DNA of 64,000 bases from Micromonospora chaiyaphumensis (GCF_900091435.1 NZ_FMCS01000009.1:1-64000), one strand, 5' to 3'; counted from the stretch's first letter, positions 44,438-53,259 are shown. Notes: generated by a model not told the origin, from the letters alone. A program made the numbers and translations.

Positions 44438-44659
44438 ATGGCCGAGAAGGAGGAGTTCCGCCGGGGCGACCACGTCTCCTGGGCCAGCCACAGCGGCCGG
44501 GCGTACGGGGTCGTCAAGGAGAAGCTCACCGAGCGCACGCACGTCCGCGGACACGCCGTGAACGCCTCGCCGGAGGAGCCGCAGTACCGGATCCGCAACG
44601 ACGACTCGGGCCGGGACGTCGCCCACCGACCGGAGGTGCTGCGCCATGAGTCGAGGTGA
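44438..44659 (+). CDS. DUF2945 (hypervirulence-associated TUDOR-like) protein
   Basis: A 73-aa small basic protein: FRRGDHVSWASHSGRAYGVVKEKLTERTHVRGHAVNASPEEPQYRIRNDDSGRDVAHRPEVLR is the whole DUF2945 domain, a short beta barrel related to TUDOR/SH3 folds. Function is unknown. Its last 14 bp overlap the start of the DUF3140 gene; these two families often travel together, which implies a shared role. Confidence 0.88.
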   Translation: MAEKEEFRRGDHVSWASHSGRAYGVVKEKLTERTHVRGHAVNASPEEPQYRIRNDDSGRDVAHRPEVLRHESR

Positions 44660-45074
44660 CGATCCGCAGCAGACCTACCGGGAGTTCACCGACGCGGTGA
44701 ACATGAAGCCCGGCGAGCTCCAGAAGTGGCTGGAGACCGACGAGTCCAAGCACGTGGGCTGGCGCAAGGGCACCCGGGGCGGTGAGTCGGTGGGCCACGA
44801 GTCCGGCCGGCGGATCATCGACCTGCTGCGGCGCAAGCGCGACCAGCTCACCGCCGCCGACTACAAGCACATGCGCAAGGTCGTCGGGTACGTCCGCCGG
44901 CACATGGCCCAGCGACCGAGCGGCGACGTGCGCCGGACCCGCTGGCGCTACTCCCTCATGAACTGGGGCCACGACCCGGTGAAGGGCCCGCTCCCGCCGC
45001 CCGGCGGCCCGTCCCGCAAGGCCCTGGAGCGGCACGGCGCACCGCCGAAGGAACGCCGGGGACCGGGGCGTTGA
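44646..45074 (+). CDS. DUF3140 protein
   Basis: A 142-aa basic protein. EFTDAVNMKPGELQKWLETDESKHVGWRK is the DUF3140 start, and QLTAADYKHMRKVVGYVRRHMAQRP with RTRWRYSLMNWGHDPVK follow. Relatives are fused or adjacent to DUF2945 proteins in many bacteria; a DNA- or RNA-binding role is suggested by the high Lys/Arg content, but this is inference. It is translationally coupled to the preceding gene and followed by a hairpin. Confidence 0.88.
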   Translation: MSRGDDPQQTYREFTDAVNMKPGELQKWLETDESKHVGWRKGTRGGESVGHESGRRIIDLLRRKRDQLTAADYKHMRKVVGYVRRHMAQRPSGDVRRTRWRYSLMNWGHDPVKGPLPPPGGPSRKALERHGAPPKERRGPGR

Positions 45075-45086
45075 GCCCGGTCGCTT

Positions 45087-45110
45087 GACCCTGCCGCTTC
45101 CGGCAGGGTC
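45087..45110 (+). terminator. Hairpin after DUF3140 gene
   Basis: GACCCTGCC and GGCAGGGTC form a perfect 9-bp stem with a 6-nt loop, 12 nt after the stop codon. Confidence 0.7.
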
Positions 45111-45124
45111 GGACGATCGGCGGC

Positions 45125-45200
45125 ATGAGCGCCGAACAGCAGCGGGTCGTGGTGGTCACCGGCGCGGGCACCGGCCGGGCCACCGCCCGCGCGGCCGCCC
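45125..45200 (+). pseudogene. Remnant of a short-chain dehydrogenase 5' end
   Basis: The ATG at 45125 opens MSAEQQRVVVVTGAGTGRATARAAA. This is the first strand and nucleotide-binding loop of an SDR enzyme (normally VTGAGTGIGRATARA), with two residues (G-I) missing from the loop. Similarity ends after about 25 codons, where the frame turns into Arg/Pro-rich sequence and runs into the 3' end of polA on the other strand. It looks like a decayed gene tip. Confidence 0.5.
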
Positions 45201-45244
45201 ACCCGCGAACAGCGGACGGCGACTCGCCACGACCTGCGAGCGAC

Positions 45245-45280
45245 GACCCGCGGCCCGTCCGTCGGGCCGGTGCGCGGGTC
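45245..45280 (-). terminator. polA terminator hairpin
   Basis: GACCCGC/GCGGGTC with an inner GGCCCG/CGGGCC forms a long bulged stem that starts within the polA stop codon region on the minus strand. Confidence 0.6.
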
Positions 45281-47978
45281 AGTGGTCGGCGCTGTTCCAG
45301 TCGCGGCCCTCGCCGACGGAGACCTCCAGCGGCACCGACAGCGGGTAGGCCTCCCCCATCTCCTTGCGCACCAGCGCCTCCAGGGCCTCCCGCTCGCCCG
45401 GGGCGACCTCGAAGACCAGCTCGTCGTGCACCTGCAGCAGCATCCGGGAGCGCAGCCCGGCGTCGCGCAGCGCGGTGTCGACGTGCAGCATGGCGACCTT
45501 GATGATGTCGGCCGCGGAGCCCTGGATGGGCGCGTTGAGCGCCATCCGCTCGGCCATCTCCCGGCGCTGCCGGTTGTCGCTGACCAGGTCGGGCAGGTAG
45601 CGGCGGCGGCCCAGGATGGTGGAGGTGTAGCCGTCCTGCCGGGCCCGGGCCACCACCTCCTGGAGGTAGTCGCGGACCCCGCCGAAGCCGGCGAAGTAGT
45701 TCTCCATGAGCCCGCGCGCCTCCTCGGCGGTGATCCCGAGCTGCTGGGACAGGCCGAACGCGCTCAGCCCGTACGCCAGGCCGTAGTTCATGGCCTTGAT
45801 CTTGCGACGCTGGTCGGCGGTGACCTGGTCGACCTCGACGGTGAAGACCGACGAGGCGGTCGCGGCGTGGAAGTCGTGCCCCGAGTTGAACGCCTCGATG
45901 AGCGCGTCGTCCGAGGACAGGTGCGCCATGATCCGCATCTCGATCTGGCTGTAGTCGGCGGTGAGCAGGCACTCGTAGCCCTCGCCGACGACGAAGGCGC
46001 GCCGGATCCGCCGCCCCTCCTCGGTGCGGATCGGGATGTTCTGCAGGTTGGGCTCGGTCGAGGAGAGCCGGCCGGTGGCGGCCACCGTCTGGTTGAACGT
46101 GGTGTGGATCCGGCCGTCGTCGGAGACCGACTTGAGCAGCCCGTCGACGGTCATCTTGAGCTTGGCGACGTCGCGGTGGCGCAACAGGTGCTCGAGCACC
46201 GGGTGCGGGTTCTGTGCGTAGAGCCACTGGAGGGCGTCGGCGTCGGTGGTGTAGCCGGTCTTGATCTTCTTGGTCTTGGGCAGGCCCAGCTCGCCGAAGA
46301 GGATCTCCTGGAGCTGCTTGGGCGAGCCCAGGTTGAACTCCCGCCCGACCGCCGCGTAGGCGCCCTGGGCGGCGGCCTTCACCTCGGCGGCGAAGTGCGC
46401 CTCCAGCTCGGAGAGGTAGTGGGTGTCGGCCGCGATGCCGGTGCGCTCCATGGTGGCCAGCACCCGCATGAGCGGCAGCTCGACGCCGGCCATCAGCCGG
46501 GCGGACTGCTCGCCGTCGCGGGACAGCTCGGCGTCGATCGCGTCGGCCAGGTCGAGGGTGGCCCGGGCCTGGAGCATCAGGTTCTGCTCGGCGGCCCCGT
46601 CGTCGCCGAGCCCGTCGAGGGTGAGCTGGCCGCTCTCGGGCGCGTCGACGCGCAGCTCGCGGTGCAGGTAGCGCAACGCCAGGTCGGTGAGGTCGTAGGA
46701 GCGCTGGTCGGGGCGGGCCAGGTAGGCGGCGATCTGGGTGTCGCGGGAGATGCCCTGCAGGTCCCACCCGTGCGCGGCGAAGGCCAGCACGGCCGGCTTG
46801 CTGTCGTGCAGCACCTTGGGGCGGGCCTCGTCGGCGAGCCAGCCGGCCAGCGCGGCCTCGTCCTCGGGGCCGAGCGTGGCCGGGTCGAACCAGGCGGCCG
46901 CGCCGTCGGCGGTGGCCAGCGCCATGCCGGTCACCGCGGCGGTGTGCCGCCGGTTGGGGCCGGTGTCGAGCTTCACCGCCACGCCGACCGGGGTGCCGGC
47001 CGGGGCGTGCGCGGCCAGCCAGCCGGCGAGGGCGCCGGGCTCGGTGAGCACCTGCCCGGCCAGCTCGAAGCCGGCCTCGGCCTCCGGCTCGACGGCCTCC
47101 AGGTATTGGTAGAGACGGTCGCGCAGGATGCGGAACTGGAGCGTGTCGAAGACCTGGTGCACGGCCTCCCGGTCCCAGCCCTGCCAGCGGCTGTCCTCCG
47201 GGCGCACCGGCAGCTCCAGGTCGGTGACCAGGCAGTTGATCTCGTAGTTGCGGATCACGTCGGCGAGCCGCTCGCGCAGGCTGTCGCCGGCCTTGCCCTT
47301 GATCTCGTCGGCCCGGGCCACCACGCCCTCGACCCCGTCGTAGAGGTTGATCCACTTGGCGGCGGTCTTCGGGCCGACACCCGGCACGCCGGGCAGGTTG
47401 TCGCTGGTCTCACCGACCAGGGCAGCCAGGTCTCGGTAGCGGCCGGGCCCCACGCCGTATTTCGCCTCGACCGCGGCCGGGTCCATCCGGGCCAGGTCGG
47501 AGACGCCCTTGCGCGGGTAGAGCACGGTGACCCGGTCGCCGACGAGCTGGAACGCGTCCCGGTCGCCGGTGGTGATGAGCACGTCCATGCCCTGGTCGCG
47601 GGCCTGGCAGGCGAGGGTGGCGATGACGTCGTCGGCCTCGTAGCCCTCCTTCTCGACCACCGGGATGCGCAGCGCCGCGAGGACCTCCTTGACGAGGCTG
47701 ACCTGGCCCTTGAAGTCGGTCGGGGTCTCGCTGCGGCCGGCCTTGTACTCCGCGTATTTCTCGGTGCGGAAGGAACGGCGGGAGACGTCGAAGGCGACGA
47801 CGATGTGGCTGGGCTGCTCGTCGCGGAGCACGTTGATCAGCATCGAGGTGAAGCCGTAGACGGCGTTGGTCGGCTGCCCCGTGGTGGTGGAGAAGTTCTC
47901 CACCGGCAGGGCGAAGAATGCCCGGTATGCCAGGGAGTGTCCGTCGACGAGGAGCAGGCGCGGCGTCGTAGCTGTCAC
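45279..47978 (-). CDS. polA: DNA polymerase I
   Basis: PolA (899 aa) fills repair gaps and removes primers. The N-terminal 5'-3' exonuclease domain (about residues 1-300) has LLLVDGHSLAYRAFFALP, EADDVIATLA and GVPGVGPKTAAKWI. The central 3'-5' exonuclease-like domain lacks the usual DxE residues, as in other actinobacterial enzymes. The polymerase domain has ADYSQIEMRIMAHLS (motif A), the O-helix region RRKIKAMNYGLAYGLSAFGLSQQL (motif B) and LLQVHDELVFEV (motif C). The GTG at 47978 is preferred over an in-frame GTG at 48008 because a -10 box sits 7 nt upstream (leaderless). Confidence 0.96.
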   Translation of the reverse strand: MTATTPRLLLVDGHSLAYRAFFALPVENFSTTTGQPTNAVYGFTSMLINVLRDEQPSHIVVAFDVSRRSFRTEKYAEYKAGRSETPTDFKGQVSLVKEVLAALRIPVVEKEGYEADDVIATLACQARDQGMDVLITTGDRDAFQLVGDRVTVLYPRKGVSDLARMDPAAVEAKYGVGPGRYRDLAALVGETSDNLPGVPGVGPKTAAKWINLYDGVEGVVARADEIKGKAGDSLRERLADVIRNYEINCLVTDLELPVRPEDSRWQGWDREAVHQVFDTLQFRILRDRLYQYLEAVEPEAEAGFELAGQVLTEPGALAGWLAAHAPAGTPVGVAVKLDTGPNRRHTAAVTGMALATADGAAAWFDPATLGPEDEAALAGWLADEARPKVLHDSKPAVLAFAAHGWDLQGISRDTQIAAYLARPDQRSYDLTDLALRYLHRELRVDAPESGQLTLDGLGDDGAAEQNLMLQARATLDLADAIDAELSRDGEQSARLMAGVELPLMRVLATMERTGIAADTHYLSELEAHFAAEVKAAAQGAYAAVGREFNLGSPKQLQEILFGELGLPKTKKIKTGYTTDADALQWLYAQNPHPVLEHLLRHRDVAKLKMTVDGLLKSVSDDGRIHTTFNQTVAATGRLSSTEPNLQNIPIRTEEGRRIRRAFVVGEGYECLLTADYSQIEMRIMAHLSSDDALIEAFNSGHDFHAATASSVFTVEVDQVTADQRRKIKAMNYGLAYGLSAFGLSQQLGITAEEARGLMENYFAGFGGVRDYLQEVVARARQDGYTSTILGRRRYLPDLVSDNRQRREMAERMALNAPIQGSAADIIKVAMLHVDTALRDAGLRSRMLLQVHDELVFEVAPGEREALEALVRKEMGEAYPLSVPLEVSVGEGRDWNSADH

Positions 47979-47985
47979 GGCAGCG

Positions 47986-47991
47986 ACTCTA
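47986..47991 (-). promoter_or_regulatory. -10 box TAGAGT of polA, leaderless start
   Basis: On the minus strand TAGAGT ends 7 nt before the GTG of polA, which fits a leaderless transcript. Confidence 0.45.
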
Positions 47992-48036
47992 GTCCGTACC
48001 GCCGACAACCCGGCGCACGGCGGCGCCGGGAAACGG

Positions 48037-48075
48037 CGGCGGCCGGCCGCCCCGCGAGGGGACGGCCGGCCGCCG
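48037..48075 (-). terminator. Terminator of the liv operon
   Basis: CGGCGGCCGGCCG and CGGCCGGCCGCCG form a perfect 13-bp stem, extended by CCCC/GGGG around GCGA. It lies just beyond the livF stop. Confidence 0.8.
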
Positions 48076-48086
48076 ACGGGTACGCC

Positions 48087-48797
48087 TCAGGCGACGCCCA
48101 GGTACGCCTCCTTGACCGCCGGGTCGTGCAGCAGGTCCCGGCCGGTGCCCTCCTTGACGATCCGGCCGGTCTCCAGCACGTAACCCCGGTGGGCCCGGGA
48201 GAGCGCCTGCTGGGCGTTCTGCTCCACCAGCAGGATGGTGGTGCCCTGCTCGTTGATCCGGGTGATGATCTCGAAAATCTGCTGGATCAGCATCGGCGCG
48301 AGCCCCATCGAGGGCTCGTCGAGCAGCAGCAGCTTCGGGCGGGCCATCAGGGCCCGGCCCACCGCCAGCATCTGCTGCTCGCCGCCGGAGAGCGTGCCAC
48401 CGGCCTGCTTGCGCCGCTCGTGCAGCCGGGGGAAGAGGTCCATGACCATCTTCATGTCCTCGGCGACGCCCGACCGGTCCTTGCGGGTGTACGCGCCCAT
48501 CTCCAGGTTTTCCACGACGGTCATCCCGGGGAAGACGCCCCGGCCCTCGGGCGCCTGCCCGATGCCCCGGACCACCCGCAGGTCGGCCCGCATCCGGGTG
48601 ACGTCGGTCCCGTCGAAGACGATCGAGCCGGAGGCAACGGGGCGCAGCCCGGAGATGGCCCGCATCGTGGTGGTCTTGCCGGCGCCGTTCGCGCCGATCA
48701 GGGCCACCACCTCACCCTCGTCGACGTGCAGGCTGATCCCGTGCAGCGCCTGGATCCGCCCGTACAGCAGGGTCAGGTCGTTGATCTCAAGCAGCAT
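48087..48797 (-). CDS. livF: Branched-chain amino acid ABC transporter ATPase LivF
   Basis: A 236-aa ABC ATPase. Walker A is ALIGANGAGKTTTMRA, the signature is LSGGEQQMLAVGRAL, Walker B LLLLDEPSMGL. LTLLYGRIQALHGISLHVDEGEVVALIG is the typical LivF opening. It pairs with LivG to drive import of leucine, isoleucine and valine through LivH-LivM. Its start overlaps the end of livG by 11 bp, so it is the last gene of the livKHMGF operon. Confidence 0.94.
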   Translation of the reverse strand: MLLEINDLTLLYGRIQALHGISLHVDEGEVVALIGANGAGKTTTMRAISGLRPVASGSIVFDGTDVTRMRADLRVVRGIGQAPEGRGVFPGMTVVENLEMGAYTRKDRSGVAEDMKMVMDLFPRLHERRKQAGGTLSGGEQQMLAVGRALMARPKLLLLDEPSMGLAPMLIQQIFEIITRINEQGTTILLVEQNAQQALSRAHRGYVLETGRIVKEGTGRDLLHDPAVKEAYLGVA

Positions 48798-49707
48798 CGG
48801 TCGGCACCCCCAGGTACGCGGCGATCACCTTCGGGTCGTCCCGGACCTCGGCCGGCAGGCCCTCGGCGATCTTCTTGCCGAACTCCAGCACCACGATCCG
48901 GTCGGTCACACCCATGACGAGTCGCATGTCGTGCTCGATCAGCAGCACCGTCGTGCCATTGTCGCGGATCTTCCGGATCAGGCCGAGCAGTTCCTCCTTC
49001 TCCGCCGGGGTGAAGCCGGCGGCCGGCTCGTCCAGGCAGAGGAGTTTCGGCTCGGTGGCCAGGGCCCGGGCGATCTCCAGCCGGCGCTGCTCGCCGTACG
49101 AGAGGTTGCGGGCCAGGTCCCCGGCGCGGCGCTCGATGCCGACGAAGCGCAACAGCTCGAGCGCCCTCTCGCGGCCCTGCCGCTCCTCGCGCCAGTGCCG
49201 CGGCAGCCGCAGCATCGCGGCGATCACGCTGGTCTTGTGGTGGGCGTCCGCGCCCACCATCACGTTCTCCAGCGCGGTCATCTCCGGGAAGAGCCGGATG
49301 TTCTGGAACGTCCGGGCGATGCCCGCCTTGGTGATCCAGCTCCGGCGCTTGCCGTTGACCCGCTGCCCGGCGAACCGGATCTCGCCCTCGGTGGGCCGGT
49401 AGACGCCCGTCATGGCGTTGAAGCAGGTCGTCTTGCCGGCGCCGTTCGGGCCGATCAGGCCGAGGATCTCACCCTTGTACAGGGTGAAGGCGACGTCGTT
49501 GAGGGCGACCACACCGCCGAAGCGGAGGGTGACGTGGTCGACCTCCAGCAGCGGCTCCCGCCCGGCCGCGGGGGTCTCGCCCGGCGTGGGCTCGACCGGC
49601 GTGTCCGCGCCCTTCTCCGGCGGGGTGCCGACCGTGCTGCGGCCGTCGTCGGCGATGTCCCGCTCGCTGGTCTCGTCGCGCTCGCTGTGCATCTGCGGCT
49701 CACTCAT
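48787..49707 (-). CDS. livG: Branched-chain amino acid ABC transporter ATPase LivG
   Basis: A 306-aa ABC ATPase with Walker A GLIGPNGAGKTTCFNAMTG, signature LSYGEQRRLEIARAL (Tyr replaces the first Gly, as is usual in LivG) and Walker B LLCLDEPAAGF. The insertion after Walker A, with ARTFQNIRLFPEMTALENVMVG, is typical of LivG. About 48 extra N-terminal residues are disordered and rich in Asp, Glu, Thr and Pro. The start overlaps the livM stop by 8 bp. Confidence 0.94.
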   Translation of the reverse strand: MSEPQMHSERDETSERDIADDGRSTVGTPPEKGADTPVEPTPGETPAAGREPLLEVDHVTLRFGGVVALNDVAFTLYKGEILGLIGPNGAGKTTCFNAMTGVYRPTEGEIRFAGQRVNGKRRSWITKAGIARTFQNIRLFPEMTALENVMVGADAHHKTSVIAAMLRLPRHWREERQGRERALELLRFVGIERRAGDLARNLSYGEQRRLEIARALATEPKLLCLDEPAAGFTPAEKEELLGLIRKIRDNGTTVLLIEHDMRLVMGVTDRIVVLEFGKKIAEGLPAEVRDDPKVIAAYLGVPTDAA

Positions 49708-50854
49708 TGGGCACCGTCTCCTGGGGAACCGCTTCCTTGCGCCGGTCGGCGAACTCCGCCGCCCGCCGCCGGTTGGGCACGAGACCCTGCGGCCGGAAGA
49801 TCATCATGACGATGACGACCAGGCCGAAGACCAGGATCCGGTACTCGGCGGCGTCGAACTCCACCCCGAGGAGGTCGCCGATGCCGCGCAGCCACTCCGG
49901 CAGGTACCAGGTGACCGCGCCACCGACGATGGCGCCCTTGATGTTGCCGGCGCCACCGAGGATCACCGCGGCCAGCACCAGGATGGAGCTCTCCAGCACG
50001 AACTGATCGGAGTTGATGAACGTCTGCTTACCGGCGAAGACCGCCCCGGTCAGGCCGGCCACGGCGGCGCCGATGGCGAACGCCCACAGCTTGTACTTGA
50101 ACGTGGGCACGCCCATGATCTCGGCGGCGTCCTCGTCCTCGCGGATCGCCACCCAGGCCCGGCCGACCCGGCTGTTGGCCAGGTTCCGGACCAGCAGCAG
50201 CACGATGAGGATCAGCGTCAGCATCAGCCAGTAGTACGGCCGGGCGTCCACCACCCCGAACAGCGGTTTGCCGTCCGAACCGGTGCCCGGTGGGTGCGGG
50301 ATCGCCGGGATACCCCGCTGGCCCTGGAGGACGCCCTCGTTGCGGGCCGCGTACAGGCGGATCATCTCGGCGAAGCCGAGGGTCACGATCGCCAGGTAGT
50401 CACCGCGCAGGCGCAGCGTCGGGCCACCGAGGATCACGCCGGAGACCATCGCCACCATCACCGCCAGCGGCACCGCCGCCAGCCACGGCCAGTTCGTGCC
50501 GAACCGGCTCTCCGGCGACGTGAGCAGCGCGACCGTGTACGCGCCGAGCGCGTAGAAGCCGAAGTAGCCCAGGTCGAGCAGGCCGGCGAAGCCGACCACC
50601 ACGTTGAGCCCGACGGCCAGCAGGACGAACACCGCGGTGTCGAAGAGCACGCCGGCGAAGTCCGAGCGGGTCGTGTAGAAGGCGAAGTAGTCACTGCCGA
50701 TCGGGAAACCGAGGTACTCGTAGAACCACTTGTTGGGCAGGATGTAGAGCAGGACGATCAGCGCGGCGATCGCCGCCCAGCGCACCTGCTTGGGCATCGC
50801 CGCCCAGCGGCTCCGGAAGCCCGCGGTCCGCTTCTTGTCCACGGTGGCGGTCAT
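49700..50854 (-). CDS. livM: Branched-chain amino acid ABC transporter permease LivM
   Basis: A 384-aa inner-membrane permease with eight to ten TMs. Diagnostic segments are LLAVGLNVVVGFAGLLDLGYFGFYALGAY, LRLRGDYLAIVTLGFAEMIRL and the coupling-helix region RVGRAWVAIREDEDAAEIMGV, then YLPEWLRGIGDLLGVE near the end. The ATG overlaps the livH stop as ATGA. It pairs with LivH to form the pore. Confidence 0.94.
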   Translation of the reverse strand: MTATVDKKRTAGFRSRWAAMPKQVRWAAIAALIVLLYILPNKWFYEYLGFPIGSDYFAFYTTRSDFAGVLFDTAVFVLLAVGLNVVVGFAGLLDLGYFGFYALGAYTVALLTSPESRFGTNWPWLAAVPLAVMVAMVSGVILGGPTLRLRGDYLAIVTLGFAEMIRLYAARNEGVLQGQRGIPAIPHPPGTGSDGKPLFGVVDARPYYWLMLTLILIVLLLVRNLANSRVGRAWVAIREDEDAAEIMGVPTFKYKLWAFAIGAAVAGLTGAVFAGKQTFINSDQFVLESSILVLAAVILGGAGNIKGAIVGGAVTWYLPEWLRGIGDLLGVEFDAAEYRILVFGLVVIVMMIFRPQGLVPNRRRAAEFADRRKEAVPQETVPNE

Positions 50855-51801
50855 GCGCGCGCCCTCCCGAGAGATTCGCCGAGCAGACCGGTCGGCCGGA
50901 ACATCAGCAGCACGATCAGCAGCACGAAGCCGGTGAAGTCCTTCCACTCGCCGCCGAAGAGGCCGGACGCGTAGTTCTCCACCACGCCGAGCAGCAGGCC
51001 GCCCAGCAGCGCGCCGCGCAGGTTGCCGATGCCGCCGAGCACCGCGGCCGCGAAGGCCTTGAGCCCGATCAGGAAGCCGACGTTGAACTTGGTGTAGTTG
51101 AACCGGATGTCCCACAGCAGGGCGCCCACGCCGGCCATCAGGCCGCCGAGCACGAACACCAGCAGGATGACGCGGTTCTTGTTGACACCCATGAGCGCGG
51201 CGGTATCCGCGTCCTGGGCGACCGCGCGGATGCCCCGGCCCAGGCGGCTGCGGTTCACGAACTGGTCCAACGCGACCATCATGACCAGCGTGACGCCGAG
51301 GATCAGCAGCTGCTTGTTCGTCACCTCGGCGCCGAAGAGGGTGAAGACCGTCTTCGACGGGATCAGGTCCGCCTGGCCGAACGGAGCCCGGCGGGTGCCG
51401 ATGCCGAACGACTCGGCGAGCACGAACGACGCGCCGATCGCGGTGATGAGGAAGGCCAGCGGCGGCGCGTTGCGGCGGCGCAGCGGCCGGTAGGCGACCA
51501 GCTCGACCGTGACCGCCGTGAGCGCCGAGGCGGCCATCGCCACCACGAGACCGGCGATCAGCGCCAGGATCAGCGGGCCGAGGGACGGGGCGGCCGCGTT
51601 CTGGTCGTAGCCGAGGGCCTGCCAGGTCCACATGGCGGTGAAGGTACCGACCATGAAGACCTCGGAGTGAGCAAAGTTGATCAGACGCAGAACGCCGTAC
51701 ACCAGGGTGTAGCCGAGGGCGATGAGCGCGTAGATCGCGCCCTGCTCCAGGCCGGTGATGGTCAGCGCCGGGAAGTTCCCGAAGAGCTCATCGAAGTTCA
51801 A
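50851..51801 (-). CDS. livH: Branched-chain amino acid ABC transporter permease LivH
   Basis: A 316-aa permease: LEQGAIYALIALGYTLVYGVLRLINFAHSEVFMVGTF is the classic LivH opening; the coupling region is SRLGRGIRAVAQDADTAALMGVN; the C-terminus has LGGIGNLRGALLGGLLLGVVENY. It forms the translocation pore with LivM. The hairpin upstream, behind livK, suggests lower expression of this and later genes than of the binding protein. Confidence 0.94.
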   Translation of the reverse strand: MNFDELFGNFPALTITGLEQGAIYALIALGYTLVYGVLRLINFAHSEVFMVGTFTAMWTWQALGYDQNAAAPSLGPLILALIAGLVVAMAASALTAVTVELVAYRPLRRRNAPPLAFLITAIGASFVLAESFGIGTRRAPFGQADLIPSKTVFTLFGAEVTNKQLLILGVTLVMMVALDQFVNRSRLGRGIRAVAQDADTAALMGVNKNRVILLVFVLGGLMAGVGALLWDIRFNYTKFNVGFLIGLKAFAAAVLGGIGNLRGALLGGLLLGVVENYASGLFGGEWKDFTGFVLLIVLLMFRPTGLLGESLGRARA

Positions 51802-51829
51802 GTGGGGGCTCCAACTGTGCGGCCAAGCG

Positions 51830-51862
51830 GTGCGGCCGGGAGAAAGTCACTCCCGGCCGCAC
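51830..51862 (-). terminator. Intercistronic hairpin between livK and livH
   Basis: GTGCGGCCGGGAG and CTCCCGGCCGCAC form a perfect 13-bp stem with a 7-nt loop in the 95-bp gap. It probably stabilises livK mRNA or causes partial termination. Confidence 0.7.
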
Positions 51863-51896
51863 GCCTGGTGTCCCGTGCCGGGACCGGACGAACCGG

Positions 51897-53060
51897 TCAG
51901 GCCTTGGGGATCTCGATGTCGGGGACGACCTTGCCCGCGTTCACCTTGAACGCCCAGACCAGCACCTGAGCCGGGTCCAGCTCACCGTTGGCCTCGAACT
52001 TGTAGGTGACGCCGGTCGCGCCGCCGGTGCCGTTGTAGGAGTTGATGAAGCTCAGCAGGTCGGCGCGGGTGCCCTTGCCGGCCTTGATGCCCTCGAGCAT
52101 GATCTTCGTGATGTCGTACGACACGTCGGCGTAGGTGCCCGGCTCGGCGTTGTCGAAGGCCGCCTTGTAGTCGGTCACGAAGGAGCCCTTGGCCGCGGTG
52201 GCCGGGGCGCACGGGCAGGTCAGGATCGTGCCCTCGGCGACCTGCTCGCCGGCGACCTTGATGAAGTTGGCGTCGTTGACACCGTCACCGGCGACCATCG
52301 TGCCCTTCCAGCCCGCGCCCTTGAGCTGCTTGAGCAGCAGGCCGGCCTCGGTGTAGTAGCCACCGAAGAAGAGGACGTTCGCACCGCTGCTCTGGATCTT
52401 GGTGACGACGGCGGAGAAGTTGGTCTGCTTGACCTGGATCTTGTCCTCGCCCGCGACCGAGCCGATGACCTTCTTGACCTCGTCCACCAGGCCGGCGCCG
52501 TACGCCGACTGGTCGTCCACCACGTAGACCTTGTCGGCCTTCAGGACGTTCTTGATGTACCGGCCGGCGGCCGGGCCCTGGGAGGTGTCGTTACCGACGC
52601 CCCGGTGGAAGATCTTCCAGTTCTTGGTGCTCAGGCTCGGGCGGGTCGCCGACGGGGTGATGATCGGCAGGCCGGCCTCGTCGAAGATCGGGTCCGCGAC
52701 CTCGGACTCACCCGAGAACGCCGGGCCGATGATGCCGACGACCTTGCTGTCGCCGACCGCCTGCTGCGCCAGGGCCGGCGCCTTGGCCGGGTCACCCTGC
52801 GAGTCGTACTCGGCGATCTGGACCTTGCAGTCCGCGTTGTCCTTGTTGTACTGGTCGATGGCCAGCTTGGTGCCGTTGCGCATGTGGATACCGAGACCCG
52901 CGGCGTCACCGGTCAGCGGGCCGAAGAAGCCGATCTTCAGGTCACAGGCGGCCTTGCTGCCACCCGCGTCGCTACCACTGTCAGCCTTGCAGGCCGCGCC
53001 ACTGAAAACGAGCGCACCGATGGCCACGCCACCCAGCACCCGTGCGAGCTTCTGCCTCAC
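51897..53060 (-). CDS. livK: Branched-chain amino acid-binding lipoprotein LivK
   Basis: A 387-aa periplasmic-binding-protein type 1 lipoprotein. The signal ends in GALVFSGAACKAD (lipobox GAAC). The mature part has CDLKIGFFGPLTGDAAGLGIHMRNG, VVGIIGPAFSGESEVADPIFDEAGLPIITPSATRP and VYVVDDQSAYGAGLVDEVKK, the ligand-pocket signatures of the Leu/Ile/Val group. It delivers substrate to LivHM. The GTG at 53060 is preceded by GGAGGAGGG at a good distance; the frame extends upstream to 53099 without support. Confidence 0.94.
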   Translation of the reverse strand: MRQKLARVLGGVAIGALVFSGAACKADSGSDAGGSKAACDLKIGFFGPLTGDAAGLGIHMRNGTKLAIDQYNKDNADCKVQIAEYDSQGDPAKAPALAQQAVGDSKVVGIIGPAFSGESEVADPIFDEAGLPIITPSATRPSLSTKNWKIFHRGVGNDTSQGPAAGRYIKNVLKADKVYVVDDQSAYGAGLVDEVKKVIGSVAGEDKIQVKQTNFSAVVTKIQSSGANVLFFGGYYTEAGLLLKQLKGAGWKGTMVAGDGVNDANFIKVAGEQVAEGTILTCPCAPATAAKGSFVTDYKAAFDNAEPGTYADVSYDITKIMLEGIKAGKGTRADLLSFINSYNGTGGATGVTYKFEANGELDPAQVLVWAFKVNAGKVVPDIEIPKA

Positions 53061-53243
53061 GGCTCGTACCCTCCTCCGTCCGATGGCCCGGAAAACCACC
53101 CGCCAGGAATTGGACCTTGCAGGGTGGGCCGGACCGACCGCGATCCCGGTCTGGGCCGGGACGTTATCCCACCAGCGGGTCGTGAAGGTAGACCTGAGAA
53201 GCGGGGTTGACCTAACCGTTACGTTGAGTGGCCGGATTCACAG

Positions 53244-53259
53244 ATGTGCTGTAACACAT
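53244..53259. promoter_or_regulatory. Candidate operator upstream of livK
   Basis: ATGTG and CACAT are inverted around CTGTAA, 184 nt upstream of the livK start in the gap to the lipoprotein gene. No binding protein is suggested by the context. Confidence 0.3.
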
